A stretch of 63,787 nucleotides of DNA from an uncultured Acetatifactor sp. (GTDB lineage Bacteria > Bacillota > Clostridia > Lachnospirales > Lachnospiraceae). The position numbers were made by a program, and so were the translations under genes. Each line of letters starts with the position of its first letter. Positions within the stretch are counted from its first letter, which is position 1. The notes beneath the pieces are model-generated. The model searched no databases. It was not told the origin of the DNA and was given only the letters and a program-made list of their open reading frames with translations. Positions 53,376 to 62,331 of this stretch are shown here, one piece after another. Location of the stretch: assembly GCA_934436245.1 (NCBI GenBank), contig CAKSAM010000013.1:1-63787 (forward strand). The letters run 5' to 3'.

Positions 53376-55691
53376 ATGACAGAAGAGAAGAATGAAGTCA
53401 TCTTTGATGATGATAAGATAAGTAAATCAGAAGAATTTGTGAATCCGGATGAATTATACCAGGAGCTTATTCGTTGTGTGCAGAAATACCATCCAAGTGA
53501 TGATATTTCCATGATTGAAAAGGCATATAAGGTTGCCAGCGAAGCACATAAGAATCAGTTCAGGAAATCCGGAGAGCCCTATATTATCCATCCTTTGAAT
53601 GTGGCTATTATTCTGGCGGATCTGAAGCTGGATAAGGAGACTATTGTGGCAGGTATCCTGCATGATGTGGTGGAAGATACCGTCATGACAGAGGAGGATC
53701 TTAAGCGGGAATTCGGAGATGATGTGGCGCTTCTGGTAGACGGCGTGACGAAGCTGGAGAAGATCCCTCTGTCCGGCAACGGAGAGCAGTCGGACGCAAA
53801 GCTGGAGATGCAGGCGGAGAATCTGCGTAAGATGTTCCTTGCCATGGCGAAGGATATCCGTGTCATTATGATCAAGCTGGCTGACCGTCTGCATAATATG
53901 CGTACGCTGAAGTACAAGACTCCCGAGAGCCAGCAGAGGATCGCCAAGGAGACACTGGAGATATATTGTCCCATTGCACAAAGACTTGGTATCAGTAAGC
54001 TGAAGATCGAGCTGGACGATCTGTCATTAAAGTATCTGGAGCCGGATATTTATTATGATCTGGTGGATAAGATTGCTGTCAGGAAGAGCGTCCGTGAAAA
54101 ATATATCCAGGGCATCGTAGATGAAGTCAGCGAACATATTAAAAACGCAGGCATTGATGCGAAAGTCGATGGCCGTGTAAAACATTTTTTCAGTATCTAT
54201 AAAAAGATGAAGAACCAGCACAAGACGCTGGATCAGATCTATGACCTTTTTGCGGTACGTATCATCGTGGAGACGGTGAAGGATTGTTATGCAGCACTGG
54301 GTGTGATCCATGAGATGTATAAGCCTATTCCGGGACGGTTCAAGGACTATATTGCCATGCCAAAGGCTAACATGTACCAGTCTCTGCATACCACGCTGAT
54401 CGGCAGTAACGGACAGCCTTTCGAGATCCAGATCCGGACCTTTGAGATGCACCGTGTGGCAGAATACGGTATTGCAGCACATTGGAAATATAAAGAAGCT
54501 TCCGATGGCAAGAAACCGGAGGTACAGGAAGAAGAGAAGCTGGTATGGCTGCGTCAGATCCTGGAGTGGCAGCGTGATATGTCGGACAACAAGGAGTTCA
54601 TGAATCTGCTGAAGAACGATCTGGATCTGTTCTCTGACAGTGTGTACTGCTTTACTCCCACCGGGGAGGTCAAGAACCTTCCGGCAGGATCTACCCCGAT
54701 TGACTTTGCTTACAGCATTCATTCCGCCGTGGGTAACAAGATGGTAGGAGCCAGAGTCAACGGCAAGCTTGTCACTATTGATTACAAGATCAACAACGGT
54801 GACCGGATCGAGATCATCACTTCCCAGAACTCCAAGGGTCCCAGCCGTGACTGGTTGAATGTGGTAAAAAGTACTCAGGCCAAGAATAAGATCAATCAGT
54901 GGTTCAAGAATGAATTAAAGGAAGATAATATTTTAAAGGGCAAGGAACTGCTTTCCAATTATTGTAAAGCCAGAGGTGTTAACCTTGCCAACCTGCAAAA
55001 GCAGGAATATATGGATGCCATTATGCGGAAGTATGGATTCAGGGATTGGGATTCTGTACTGGCAGCCATGGGACACGGGGCTCTGAAGGAAGGGCAGATC
55101 GTCAACAAAATGCAGGAACTGTACGACCGTGATCATAAGAAAGAGATGACCAATGAGGAAGTCCTGGCAAGCATTGCGGAGAACAATGCGGCGAATGCAC
55201 AGGGCGGTGGGAATAAACCCGTCCTCATGAAGTCCAAGAGCGGTATTGTGGTAAAGGGTATTGCAGATCTGTCGGTGCGTTTCTCCAAGTGCTGTTCGCC
55301 GGTGCCGGGAGATGAAATCGTCGGCTATGTGACCCGGGGAAGAGGTATTTCCATTCATCGTACTGACTGTATCAACATCATTAATCTGCCGGAGCTGGAG
55401 CGTGCCAGGCTGATCGATGCGGAATGGCAGCCTGAGGAGACTCATGCGGAGAAATATCTGGCAGAGATCAAGATTTATGCCAACAACCGTAATGGACTGT
55501 TAGCGGATATTTCCAAGGCCCTGACAGAGAAAAATATCGACATCATGTCCATGAATACCAGAACCAACAGACAGGGGCTGGCAACGCTGCAGACGACCTT
55601 CGAGATCAGCGGCAGAGAGGAACTGAACCGCATCATTGACAAGATCCGGGGTATTGACAGCGTCATTGATATTGAGAGAACCACGGGTTAA
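53376..55691 (+). CDS. relA: Bifunctional (p)ppGpp synthetase/hydrolase, RelA/SpoT family
   Basis: The protein has 771 residues. The hydrolase HD motif is AGILHDVVEDTVMTEED (His96-Asp97, His72 in IHPLN). The synthetase region has KHFFSIYKKMKNQHKT and DLFAVRIIVETVKDCY. TGS, zinc-finger (SKCCSPVPGDEI) and ACT domains complete the long form. The enzyme signals amino-acid starvation by (p)ppGpp at the ribosome. ATG 53376 matches homologues; an upstream frame continues inside apt without family-like sequence. Confidence 0.96.
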   Translation: MTEEKNEVIFDDDKISKSEEFVNPDELYQELIRCVQKYHPSDDISMIEKAYKVASEAHKNQFRKSGEPYIIHPLNVAIILADLKLDKETIVAGILHDVVEDTVMTEEDLKREFGDDVALLVDGVTKLEKIPLSGNGEQSDAKLEMQAENLRKMFLAMAKDIRVIMIKLADRLHNMRTLKYKTPESQQRIAKETLEIYCPIAQRLGISKLKIELDDLSLKYLEPDIYYDLVDKIAVRKSVREKYIQGIVDEVSEHIKNAGIDAKVDGRVKHFFSIYKKMKNQHKTLDQIYDLFAVRIIVETVKDCYAALGVIHEMYKPIPGRFKDYIAMPKANMYQSLHTTLIGSNGQPFEIQIRTFEMHRVAEYGIAAHWKYKEASDGKKPEVQEEEKLVWLRQILEWQRDMSDNKEFMNLLKNDLDLFSDSVYCFTPTGEVKNLPAGSTPIDFAYSIHSAVGNKMVGARVNGKLVTIDYKINNGDRIEIITSQNSKGPSRDWLNVVKSTQAKNKINQWFKNELKEDNILKGKELLSNYCKARGVNLANLQKQEYMDAIMRKYGFRDWDSVLAAMGHGALKEGQIVNKMQELYDRDHKKEMTNEEVLASIAENNAANAQGGGNKPVLMKSKSGIVVKGIADLSVRFSKCCSPVPGDEIVGYVTRGRGISIHRTDCINIINLPELERARLIDAEWQPEETHAEKYLAEIKIYANNRNGLLADISKALTEKNIDIMSMNTRTNRQGLATLQTTFEISGREELNRIIDKIRGIDSVIDIERTTG

Positions 55692-55726
55692 TATGGCTTT
55701 GTGACGCCTGTGGAATGGAGATTATT

Positions 55727-56389
55727 ATGAGTAATATCTGTATCGGACATATGACACTGGGGATTTATCAGACCAACTGTTACTTTGTGTACAGAGAAGA
55801 CAGTGACAAAGTGCTGGTATTCGATCCGGCAGATCATGGAGAGAAAATAGAGGAGGCACTTAGGCAGCACGGACTGCATACGGCGGCAATCTTTCTGACC
55901 CACGGCCATTTCGATCATATCAGCGGATGTGAGAAATTGAAGGTGGCAGCGGATGCCTATGCCGGGGAGCATGGAGAGAACTCTGTGAAAATCTATGCCG
56001 GGGAGGCAGAGAAAAAGTTTCTTCTGGATACGAAAAGCAATCTGTCGAAAGTGATGGGGAGTCCGATCACTGTGATCGCAGATGTGTATCTGAAGGATGG
56101 CGAGGAACTGGATCTGGACGGCATCCGGATCAAAGTTCTGGCAACGCCCGGGCATACTGCAGGCGGTGTCAGCTATTATTTCCCAGAGGGAGGATTCCTG
56201 ATCTGCGGAGATACTCTGTTCCAGGAATCTGTGGGAAGAACGGATTTCCCTACCGGAAGTATGAGTACGCTGGTGCGCTCTGTGAAGGAGAAGCTGTTCA
56301 CGCTGCCGGAAGAGACGGTAGTCTATCCGGGACACGGCGACAGCACCACCATCGGACATGAAAAGAAATATAATCCGTTTTGTGTATAA
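55727..56389 (+). CDS. MBL-fold metallo-hydrolase (glyoxalase II-like)
   Basis: The protein has 220 residues. The metal motif THGHFDHISGC and the ligands in GHTAGG, CGDTLFQ and YPGHGD are all present. This group hydrolyses thioesters such as S-lactoylglutathione or acts on other small substrates; the substrate here is unknown. GGAG six bases before 55727 sets the start. The stop codon overlaps a repeat element. Confidence 0.9.
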   Translation: MSNICIGHMTLGIYQTNCYFVYREDSDKVLVFDPADHGEKIEEALRQHGLHTAAIFLTHGHFDHISGCEKLKVAADAYAGEHGENSVKIYAGEAEKKFLLDTKSNLSKVMGSPITVIADVYLKDGEELDLDGIRIKVLATPGHTAGGVSYYFPEGGFLICGDTLFQESVGRTDFPTGSMSTLVRSVKEKLFTLPEETVVYPGHGDSTTIGHEKKYNPFCV

Positions 56390-56549
56390 CTATTCAGAGA
56401 AAGTGGGCGGAGTAACCACCATGAGCACTTCTCTGCTCCGTTTCGGCCCGTGCTAAACATGTGTCACTGGCATCATAACATGCAAGTATGTTATTCAGGA
56501 AAGCTGCGCCGCAAGTGGTTTTGCGAACGGGGTTCTGAAGAATTATAAC
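56386..56549. repeat. Inverted-repeat element (MITE-like), family 1
   Basis: ATAACTATTCAGA (56386-56398) and TCTGAAGAATTATAA (56535-56549) are imperfect terminal repeats like those at 37438-37589. The MBL gene stop (TAA 56387-56389) lies in the left end. An 11-bp perfect hairpin TCAGGCACAGA/TCTGTGCCTGA (56561-56590) follows before hemZ. Confidence 0.65.
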
Positions 56550-56641
56550 AGTGAAATACATCAGGCACAGACATAGGTTTCTGTGCCTGAATTGTGCCTG
56601 TGTTTTGTGGATACAGGCGTAGGAAAGGTACAGGTAGTAAC

Positions 56642-58090
56642 GTGAAAGTAGTGAAATTGTCCCATCCCAATTATGAATACGACGTACATTCTCTGGTGAA
56701 GGCTTTTTATGCCGAGGAGCAGGTCACGGTCATCACTCCGGAGACAAAGTCGGAAAAGCTGGCGGAACTGGAACCGCAGGTCAGCCTGGAAATTGAACTG
56801 GGTGATACCGGGGCGAAGATCCGTGTGGAAGAAGAGGATTTTCTGTGGGATGCGTCATCCGAGACGATTGCAGATGGTTATAAGAATGGTTTGAAACGTT
56901 TCCTGTACCGGACCTTGAGCAAGGTAACCGGGCAGGAGCTTCCCTGGGGTAATCTCACGGGAATCCGTCCCACGAAGATTGCCTACGGCATGCTGGATGA
57001 GGGCAGAAGCGATGCGGAGATCCTGGACTTCATGAAGCAGAGCCACTATGTCAGCGAAGAAAAGGCGCTTTTAGGAATCGACATTGCGAAGAGAGAGCGG
57101 GAACTGTTAAAGGATATTCATTATGATGGTGGATACAGTCTGTACATTGGCATTCCTTTCTGTCCTACGACCTGCCTGTACTGTTCTTTTACCTCGTACC
57201 CGATCGCTGCGTTCCGCAGGCAGGTGGACGCTTATGTAGATGCCGTCATCAAAGAGATGGATTATGTGGCGGAGAGTTTTAAGGACAAGGTACTGGATAC
57301 CGTCTATATCGGCGGCGGTACGCCCACCACACTGGAGCCGGAGCAGCTGGATCACCTGATCACAGCATTAAAGTCCAGGTTTGATTTTTCCACCGTGAAG
57401 GAATTCACCGTGGAGGCCGGCCGTGCCGACAGTATCACCAGAGAAAAGCTGGAGGTACTGTACCGTCATCAGGTCAGCCGCATCTCCGTGAACCCCCAGA
57501 CCATGAAGCAGGAGACCCTGGACATCATCGGACGAAAAGCCAGTGTGGAACAGGTACTTACGGCATATAGGCTGGCAAGAGAGGTTGGATTTGACAATAT
57601 CAATATGGATCTGATCCTGGGACTGCCGGGAGAACTGGAGGCGGACGTGCAACGCACCATCGAAAAGATCGTGGAGCTGGCACCGGACAGTCTGACGGTT
57701 CATTCCCTGGCCATCAAACGGGCTTCCCGACTGAACCAGTGGATCCAGGAGAACGGCGTCTCCATGCTTCACAACACAGACGCAACCATGAAGATTGCGA
57801 CGGCGGGAGCTGAGAAGCTTGGAATGAAGCCCTATTACCTCTACCGGCAGAAGAACATGTCCGGCAACTTCGAGAACACAGGCTACGCACACCCCGGAAA
57901 ATACGGACTGTATAACATTCTCATCATGGAGGAGAAACAGACCATCGTGGCTCTGGGTGCCGGAAGTATCACCAAGAGAGTCTTCCCTGACGGACGGATC
58001 GAACGGTGCGATAATGTGAAAGACGTGGGACTGTATATCGAGAAGATCGACGAGATGATTGAGCGGAAGAAGGAATTGTTCGCAGATTGA
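56642..58090 (+). CDS. hemZ: HemZ-type coproporphyrinogen III oxidase-like radical SAM protein
   Basis: The protein has 482 residues from GTG 56642. The radical-SAM motif is CPTTCLYC within YIGIPFCPTTCLYCSF (C-x3-C-x2-C), with DTVYIGGGTPTTLEPEQ following; both are HemN/HemZ-typical. RISVNPQTMKQETLDIIGR is also conserved. It could decarboxylate coproporphyrinogen III anaerobically, but HemW-like heme chaperones look alike. The HemZ N-terminal extension (VVKLSHPNYEYDVHSL) supports HemZ. Confidence 0.88.
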   Translation: MKVVKLSHPNYEYDVHSLVKAFYAEEQVTVITPETKSEKLAELEPQVSLEIELGDTGAKIRVEEEDFLWDASSETIADGYKNGLKRFLYRTLSKVTGQELPWGNLTGIRPTKIAYGMLDEGRSDAEILDFMKQSHYVSEEKALLGIDIAKRERELLKDIHYDGGYSLYIGIPFCPTTCLYCSFTSYPIAAFRRQVDAYVDAVIKEMDYVAESFKDKVLDTVYIGGGTPTTLEPEQLDHLITALKSRFDFSTVKEFTVEAGRADSITREKLEVLYRHQVSRISVNPQTMKQETLDIIGRKASVEQVLTAYRLAREVGFDNINMDLILGLPGELEADVQRTIEKIVELAPDSLTVHSLAIKRASRLNQWIQENGVSMLHNTDATMKIATAGAEKLGMKPYYLYRQKNMSGNFENTGYAHPGKYGLYNILIMEEKQTIVALGAGSITKRVFPDGRIERCDNVKDVGLYIEKIDEMIERKKELFAD

Positions 58091-58458
58091 CAGTATCTCT
58101 TCCTGTGAGCGTTGTGCTTTTTCATAAAAATGACTATAAATGCTGATATTATGAAAAAAACAATCATTTTTCATACATTCTACCCTTTCAATTTCATATT
58201 ACATGAAGAAACATGAAATTTATGAAGAAAAAGGCCTCATAAAAAGAAGATTCTTCATAAATATAAGGAAAACGGGACTTATTATGAAATGTGGGTCAGG
58301 AGTTGGAAGTCCTGTTTGCATTTATTGTATTTAAATCGCCGTTTCGGATTGAAAAAATACAAAAATGAGGGATCCTGCCGTTTACCCAAAATAACCGGGT
58401 TGCCAATACACTGATTACCGATACCGGACTTCGCACGGTACTGGTTACCATCCCGGGG
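58091..58458. other. AT-rich gap with inverted repeats and a broken upstream frame
   Basis: TTTATGAAGAA (58219-58229) and TTCTTCATAAA (58251-58261) form a perfect 11-bp inverted repeat; further ATGAAA/TTTCAT pairs lie at 58150-58220. From about 58321 a frame reads FKSPFRIEKIQK, TGA at 58366-58368, then ILPFTQNRVANTLITDTGLR into the next gene. No promoter or start fits. Confidence 0.6.
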
Positions 58459-59073
58459 ATGGGATTAAATCTGATTTATGCGATATTCAATGGCGTGATT
58501 GGTTTTATGAACTTTTCGGCACGGTATGTCTCACTGGCGGTATATTACCTGCTGTTGTGCGCGATGCGCTTTTTAGCCGTGGCATATGCAGGCAGGGTGT
58601 ATCAGGTAAAAGTTCCATGGCGAAAAAGGAATCCGGAAAAGGAGGACAGTTTGGAAACACGTTCCTGGAGGGTGTACAGAAACTGCAAGATCCTGTTTTC
58701 CATGATGCGTATTGCGCTGGGCGGAGCAGTGATCATGCTGGTATCCGGTGAGGGCGGAAAATCCTATCAGGGGCTGTTGATCTATGCGGTGGCCACTTAT
58801 ACATTTTACAAACTTGGGATGGCGATCCGGAACATGATCAAAGTGAGGAAAGAGAAGTCTCTTCTTCTGGTGACACTGCGGAATATCAGTTATGCAGATG
58901 CACTGGTCTCACTGCTATCCTTACAGACAGCACTGTTTGCAGCTTTCGGACAGGACTCCGGGGAACTGATTCCGCTGATGAATGCCCTCACCAGTGCAGG
59001 GGTGTGCCTGATGATTTTGGGGATTGGAATTTATATGGTACGGAAATCGAAAAAGATACAGATCAGCGGGTGA
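58459..59073 (+). CDS. Multi-pass membrane protein, unknown family, probably N-terminally damaged
   Basis: The protein has 204 residues from ATG 58459. About five membrane helices (LNLIYAIFNGVIGFM; SLAVYYLLLCAMRFLAVAYA; ILFSMMRIALGGAVIMLVSG; LISLLSLQTALFAAF-like; LMILGIGIYMVRKS). The frame continues upstream for about 30 codons of protein-like sequence (FTQNRVANTLITDTGLRTVL) until TGA 58366 with no usual start or ribosome site near either end. It is probably a gene with a lost N terminus. Its stop lies inside the terminator palindrome at 59062-59087. Confidence 0.6.
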   Translation: MGLNLIYAIFNGVIGFMNFSARYVSLAVYYLLLCAMRFLAVAYAGRVYQVKVPWRKRNPEKEDSLETRSWRVYRNCKILFSMMRIALGGAVIMLVSGEGGKSYQGLLIYAVATYTFYKLGMAIRNMIKVRKEKSLLLVTLRNISYADALVSLLSLQTALFAAFGQDSGELIPLMNALTSAGVCLMILGIGIYMVRKSKKIQISG

Positions 59074-59091
59074 TATCACCCGCTGATTTTT
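59062..59091 (+). terminator. Perfect palindromic terminator before the LytTR gene
   Basis: ATCAGCGGGTGAT (59062-59074) and ATCACCCGCTGAT (59075-59087) are perfect 13-bp arms, followed by TTTTT. A relative of this sequence lies at 61367-61398. Confidence 0.85.
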
Positions 59092-59155
59092 CGTTACATA
59101 AAAACCGCATTTCGTTACATGGGATTGAATTCCAAAACAAAAGTGGCGATATAAA
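59090..59155 (+). promoter_or_regulatory. LytTR-type direct-repeat promoter before the response regulator
   Basis: TTCGTTACA occurs at 59090-59098 and 59111-59119, i.e. 9-bp repeats with a 12-bp spacer, the arrangement known for AgrA/ComE-type LytTR sites. GGCGATATAAAA at 59145-59156 offers a -10 (TATAAA 59150-59155), 39 bases from the second repeat. Autoregulation is inferred. Confidence 0.78.
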
Positions 59156-59201
59156 AAAGGAAATACTTGATTGGAACCAGACCCGGGGGAGTAGAAGACG
59201 A

Positions 59202-59912
59202 ATGCTGAAAATAGCTATATGTGACGATGAACAGCCCATAAGAGAATACCTGAAAAGGCTGGTAGAAAAATGTACGGAGGCGGAAGTCAGCCTGTTTGCC
59301 GATGGCGTGGCGCTGCTGGCGGATCCGACGGCATTTGATCTGATCCTGCTGGATATTTCCCTGAACCAGGATCCGAATGCGAAAGAACCGAACGGCATGG
59401 AGACGGCCAGAAAGATCCGGGAAAGATCGGATGCCCTGATCATCTTTGTGTCGGCCCTGAGGGAGTATGTGTTCGAAGGCTATGATGTCGGGGCGTTTCA
59501 CTATCTCCTGAAGCCCATTGATGAGCAGAAGTTCACGGAAGTCATGGACAGGGCGATCCGCCAGATCCGGAGTAAGAAGAATGCCGAACCACTGGTTATA
59601 AAAGTGGGCGGAAACTATGTCAGAATCCCAGTGGATGATATCATCTATGCGGAGAACCAGGCCAGAAAAATTATTTTGCACACCAAATCTAAGAAGGAAC
59701 CCTACTGTTTTTACGAAAAAATGGAGGTACTGGAGCAGAAACTGGGGGATCGCTTTTTCCGTTCCCATCGGGGCTTTCTGGTAAACATGCAGGAGGTCGC
59801 CCGGTATGACAACAGCAACATAGAATTGAAAAACGGTGAGAAGGTGTTTTTGGCAAAGCAGAAGTACAATGATTTTGTCACGGCATACATGAAGTATCTG
59901 AGAAAGGCGTAA
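59202..59912 (+). CDS. LytTR-family response regulator
   Basis: The protein has 236 residues. The receiver domain (about 1-120) has IAICDDEQP with acidic triad and phosphoacceptor Asp51 in LILLDISL, and SALREYVFEGY near the conserved Lys-containing GAFHYLLKPI. The LytTR DNA-binding domain (about 140-236) has DIIYAENQARKIILHTKSK and HRGFLVNM. It resembles AgrA/ComE-type regulators of quorum-sensing systems. GGGGGAG precedes ATG 59202. The kinase gene follows directly. Confidence 0.93.
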   Translation: MLKIAICDDEQPIREYLKRLVEKCTEAEVSLFADGVALLADPTAFDLILLDISLNQDPNAKEPNGMETARKIRERSDALIIFVSALREYVFEGYDVGAFHYLLKPIDEQKFTEVMDRAIRQIRSKKNAEPLVIKVGGNYVRIPVDDIIYAENQARKIILHTKSKKEPYCFYEKMEVLEQKLGDRFFRSHRGFLVNMQEVARYDNSNIELKNGEKVFLAKQKYNDFVTAYMKYLRKA

Positions 59913-59918
59913 GTGGGG

Positions 59919-61379
59919 ATGAAAGACATGATATATCTTCTGCTGGATATCCTGACCTATTGTGCACAGGGAGCCTTACTGGGAATGCTTCTGGACACGG
60001 CACAGGCGCGTTTCCCTTTCCCGGAATATATGAAGAAAGGTATACTGCTATTACAATATGCGGTCGTTCAGATCTTTCTGCATGAATCCGGCTGGGTAAG
60101 AAATTTATTTTACGAAAACAGCGTCGTGAGTGACAGCCGCCAAAGTATCTGGCCGGTGTTAGCCAGCATGCTTGTTACCTGTGTGGTCAGCGGGATACTT
60201 TTGCGGGAGAACAGATTAAAATTATTTTACGGCATTGTGACCTTTTATTCCGTAACGGAGCTTTTAAAAATGGCTGTTCATCCCGTCTTATTGTGGGTCC
60301 TTCGGAAACTGGTGGATCTCAATGATTATTTGTTCCTGAAAAAACAACTGTATGGAGAGGAGATGTTCTATGCAGCGGTTTCCGGCATCGAGATTTTCTG
60401 GAATATTCTTTTGGCAGGCACGGTTCTTATATTTTCTTATGAGATCCTTCGGAGAGTGAAAAAATATCTTGCGCTGAAAGAGGTGCATGAGAGATCGCAG
60501 TTGAACTTTTTACTGTTTCCCAGCCTGATCGGATTCCTGCTGTGTCTGATGATTCGCAGCATGATGTTTTCCATGGATGGAACGGATATGTATCTGCTGC
60601 TGGACAGCCGTCCGGAGATGAACCTTCTGATCCCCTGCGTGTGCTGGCTGTGTGTCCTCATGATCCTGCTGGCGGCAAAAATGCTGCGGAAGCTGATCGA
60701 CGAAAACAACCACAAAATCGAGGTCAGTGTATATCGGGACCGGATCCGGGAAATGGAACAGCATATCGGGGACATAGAGAATCTGTATGCAGGGATCCGG
60801 GGCATGCGGCATGATATGAAAAATTATATCGCGGACATGGAGGCTCTCATGAACGGACAGCCGGAGCAGACGCCGCTGCGGCAGTATCTGAATTCTTTGC
60901 AGACTTCCGTGGAGCAGCTGGATATGAAATACCATACGGGCAATCCGGTGACGGATGTGATCCTGCAGAGATATGTGAAGCTGACAGAGAAGAGCGGGAT
61001 CGATTTTCAGGCGGATTTTCTGTTCCCGGCGAACATGAATATCGATGCGTTTGATCTGAGCATTATCCTCAACAATGCGTTGGACAATGCGCTGGAAGCC
61101 TGTAAGCGGCAGAAGGAAGGGAAGAAGTTCATGGAGCTGAAGGCCTACCGTCGGGAGAACATGTTTTTTATCATTCTGAAAAACAGTTTTGACGGCAGTC
61201 TGAACAGAGACAAAGAAGGCGGCAGACTGCGCACCACCAAAACGGATGCCGGGGAGCATGGTCTTGGCCTTCGGAACATTGAGATGTGTGCGGAAAAATA
61301 TTATGGAAAAGCGGAAAGCACCGTAAGAGACAAAGAATTTGAACTGGCGGTGATGCTTCAGAGAGGAATCAGCGGGTGA
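59919..61379 (+). CDS. GHKL-domain sensor histidine kinase (AgrC-like)
   Basis: The protein has 486 residues. Six or so membrane helices (about 1-255) form the sensor. The phosphorylation site reads MRHDMKNYIADM near residue 297. The GHKL ATPase has the N box LNNALDNALEAC (about 385) and GLGLRNIEMCAEKYYG near 447. This is the AgrC/LytS-like class that senses peptides or envelope signals. Start is ATG 59919, or GTG 59913. No pre-peptide gene or AgrB-like processing protease is found in the window. Confidence 0.92.
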   Translation: MKDMIYLLLDILTYCAQGALLGMLLDTAQARFPFPEYMKKGILLLQYAVVQIFLHESGWVRNLFYENSVVSDSRQSIWPVLASMLVTCVVSGILLRENRLKLFYGIVTFYSVTELLKMAVHPVLLWVLRKLVDLNDYLFLKKQLYGEEMFYAAVSGIEIFWNILLAGTVLIFSYEILRRVKKYLALKEVHERSQLNFLLFPSLIGFLLCLMIRSMMFSMDGTDMYLLLDSRPEMNLLIPCVCWLCVLMILLAAKMLRKLIDENNHKIEVSVYRDRIREMEQHIGDIENLYAGIRGMRHDMKNYIADMEALMNGQPEQTPLRQYLNSLQTSVEQLDMKYHTGNPVTDVILQRYVKLTEKSGIDFQADFLFPANMNIDAFDLSIILNNALDNALEACKRQKEGKKFMELKAYRRENMFFIILKNSFDGSLNRDKEGGRLRTTKTDAGEHGLGLRNIEMCAEKYYGKAESTVRDKEFELAVMLQRGISG

Positions 61380-61398
61380 TGAGCCTGCTGATTTTTTG
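61367..61398 (+). terminator. Terminator after the kinase gene
   Basis: AATCAGCGGG (61367-61376) and CCTGCTGATT (61384-61393) pair with one G-T pair and are followed by TTTT. It is similar in sequence to the terminator at 59062-59091. Confidence 0.75.
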
Positions 61399-61402
61399 AT
61401 GT

Positions 61403-61469
61403 TTCGTTACAGGAAAAGGTCGGTTCGTTACAAGACGTATTAAGGGTGAAAGAAAAGCGGCGATATAGA
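61403..61469 (+). promoter_or_regulatory. LytTR-type direct-repeat promoter before the FliD-like gene
   Basis: TTCGTTACA occurs at 61403-61411 and 61424-61432 (12-bp spacer), and GGCGATATAGAA at 61459-61470 (-10 TATAGA 61464-61469, 40 bases from the second repeat start). The layout matches the promoter at 59090-59155, so the same regulator should act here. Confidence 0.78.
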
Positions 61470-61509
61470 AGACAGAGAGAAAAAATTGCAAATCAAAGGA
61501 GGTCGAAAA

Positions 61510-62190
61510 ATGAGGATCACAACCCAAATGCTGGCGAATTCCGCAGCAAAAAGCGGGATTCCCATTCAGAGAACGTCGCTCTTGGACATTATCAATAACA
61601 AGTCATCCCAGAATCTGTTGGGAACCATTGGCAAAAGCACTAACACCACCAGAAGTAGTGCCACAGACATTCTGAGGAAAAACAATTATGCAAAGCTGGA
61701 GGAACTGTCAGAGAAGCTGGATCAGTCCGCAGAAAAACTTGTGGGAACCGATAAGGATTCCATCTACGACAAGGCAAAAGAAAGTGGGGACACCACGGAT
61801 ATCCTGAATGATGCGAAAAAAATGGTGGAAGCATACAATGCCACCATGAAGCAGCTTAAGACCACCGGCGGAACCATGAATGAATTTTATCTGAAACAGT
61901 TAAAAGATATTCCGGCGGGCAGCAAAGAAGCATTGGAAAGCATAGGAATCACCCAGTCTAAGGACGGAAGCCTGAGCGTGGATGAAAAAGTGTTCCGGAA
62001 CGCGGATGCGGATACCTTGCAGAAGGTATTGGGAGGGGAAAAAGGCTTCGCCTCCAAAATAAGCTTCCTCGGCGAACACATCAGTAAGAACGTTTCCGAA
62101 AATGTGGTCAGCGCTTCCAACCGGTATGGTTCCAATGGGGCAACCTATATGGAAGCTTTTGAAGCCAACAAGTACAATTTCTACGGGTAA
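61510..62190 (+). CDS. Short FliD C-terminal-like protein, LytTR-controlled
   Basis: The protein has 226 residues. The N terminus (MRITTQMLANSAAKSGIPIQ) recalls flagellin/FlgL starts. About 75-190 resembles the FliD C-terminal domain: DILNDAKKMVEAYNATMKQL, then SIGITQSKDGSLSVDEKVFR, then GGEKGFASKISFL. The middle FliD domains are absent. There is no signal peptide, and no flagellar gene is present in the window. AAAGGAGG precedes the ATG. Promoter with LytTR repeats upstream. Role unknown; a surface filament- or cap-like protein is a possibility. Confidence 0.7.
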   Translation: MRITTQMLANSAAKSGIPIQRTSLLDIINNKSSQNLLGTIGKSTNTTRSSATDILRKNNYAKLEELSEKLDQSAEKLVGTDKDSIYDKAKESGDTTDILNDAKKMVEAYNATMKQLKTTGGTMNEFYLKQLKDIPAGSKEALESIGITQSKDGSLSVDEKVFRNADADTLQKVLGGEKGFASKISFLGEHISKNVSENVVSASNRYGSNGATYMEAFEANKYNFYG

Positions 62191-62331
62191 GATTGTGTTG
62201 TTAAAAAAGTAAAAAAGTAAAGAAGGGATTAAGGAAGGGAGAAAGCAAAGAACTGTTCAGTATATAGCGGCATCTGCCGATATAGAAAATATAAAATAAG
62301 AAAACAGGATCACAGAGGGGAGGAACGACAG

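Noticed and set aside
62240..62290. Third LytTR promoter before the coiled-coil gene
   Set aside because: GCCGATATAGAA at 62276-62287 looks like the -10 region of the two cassettes, but no TTCGTTACA repeats lie at the right distance.
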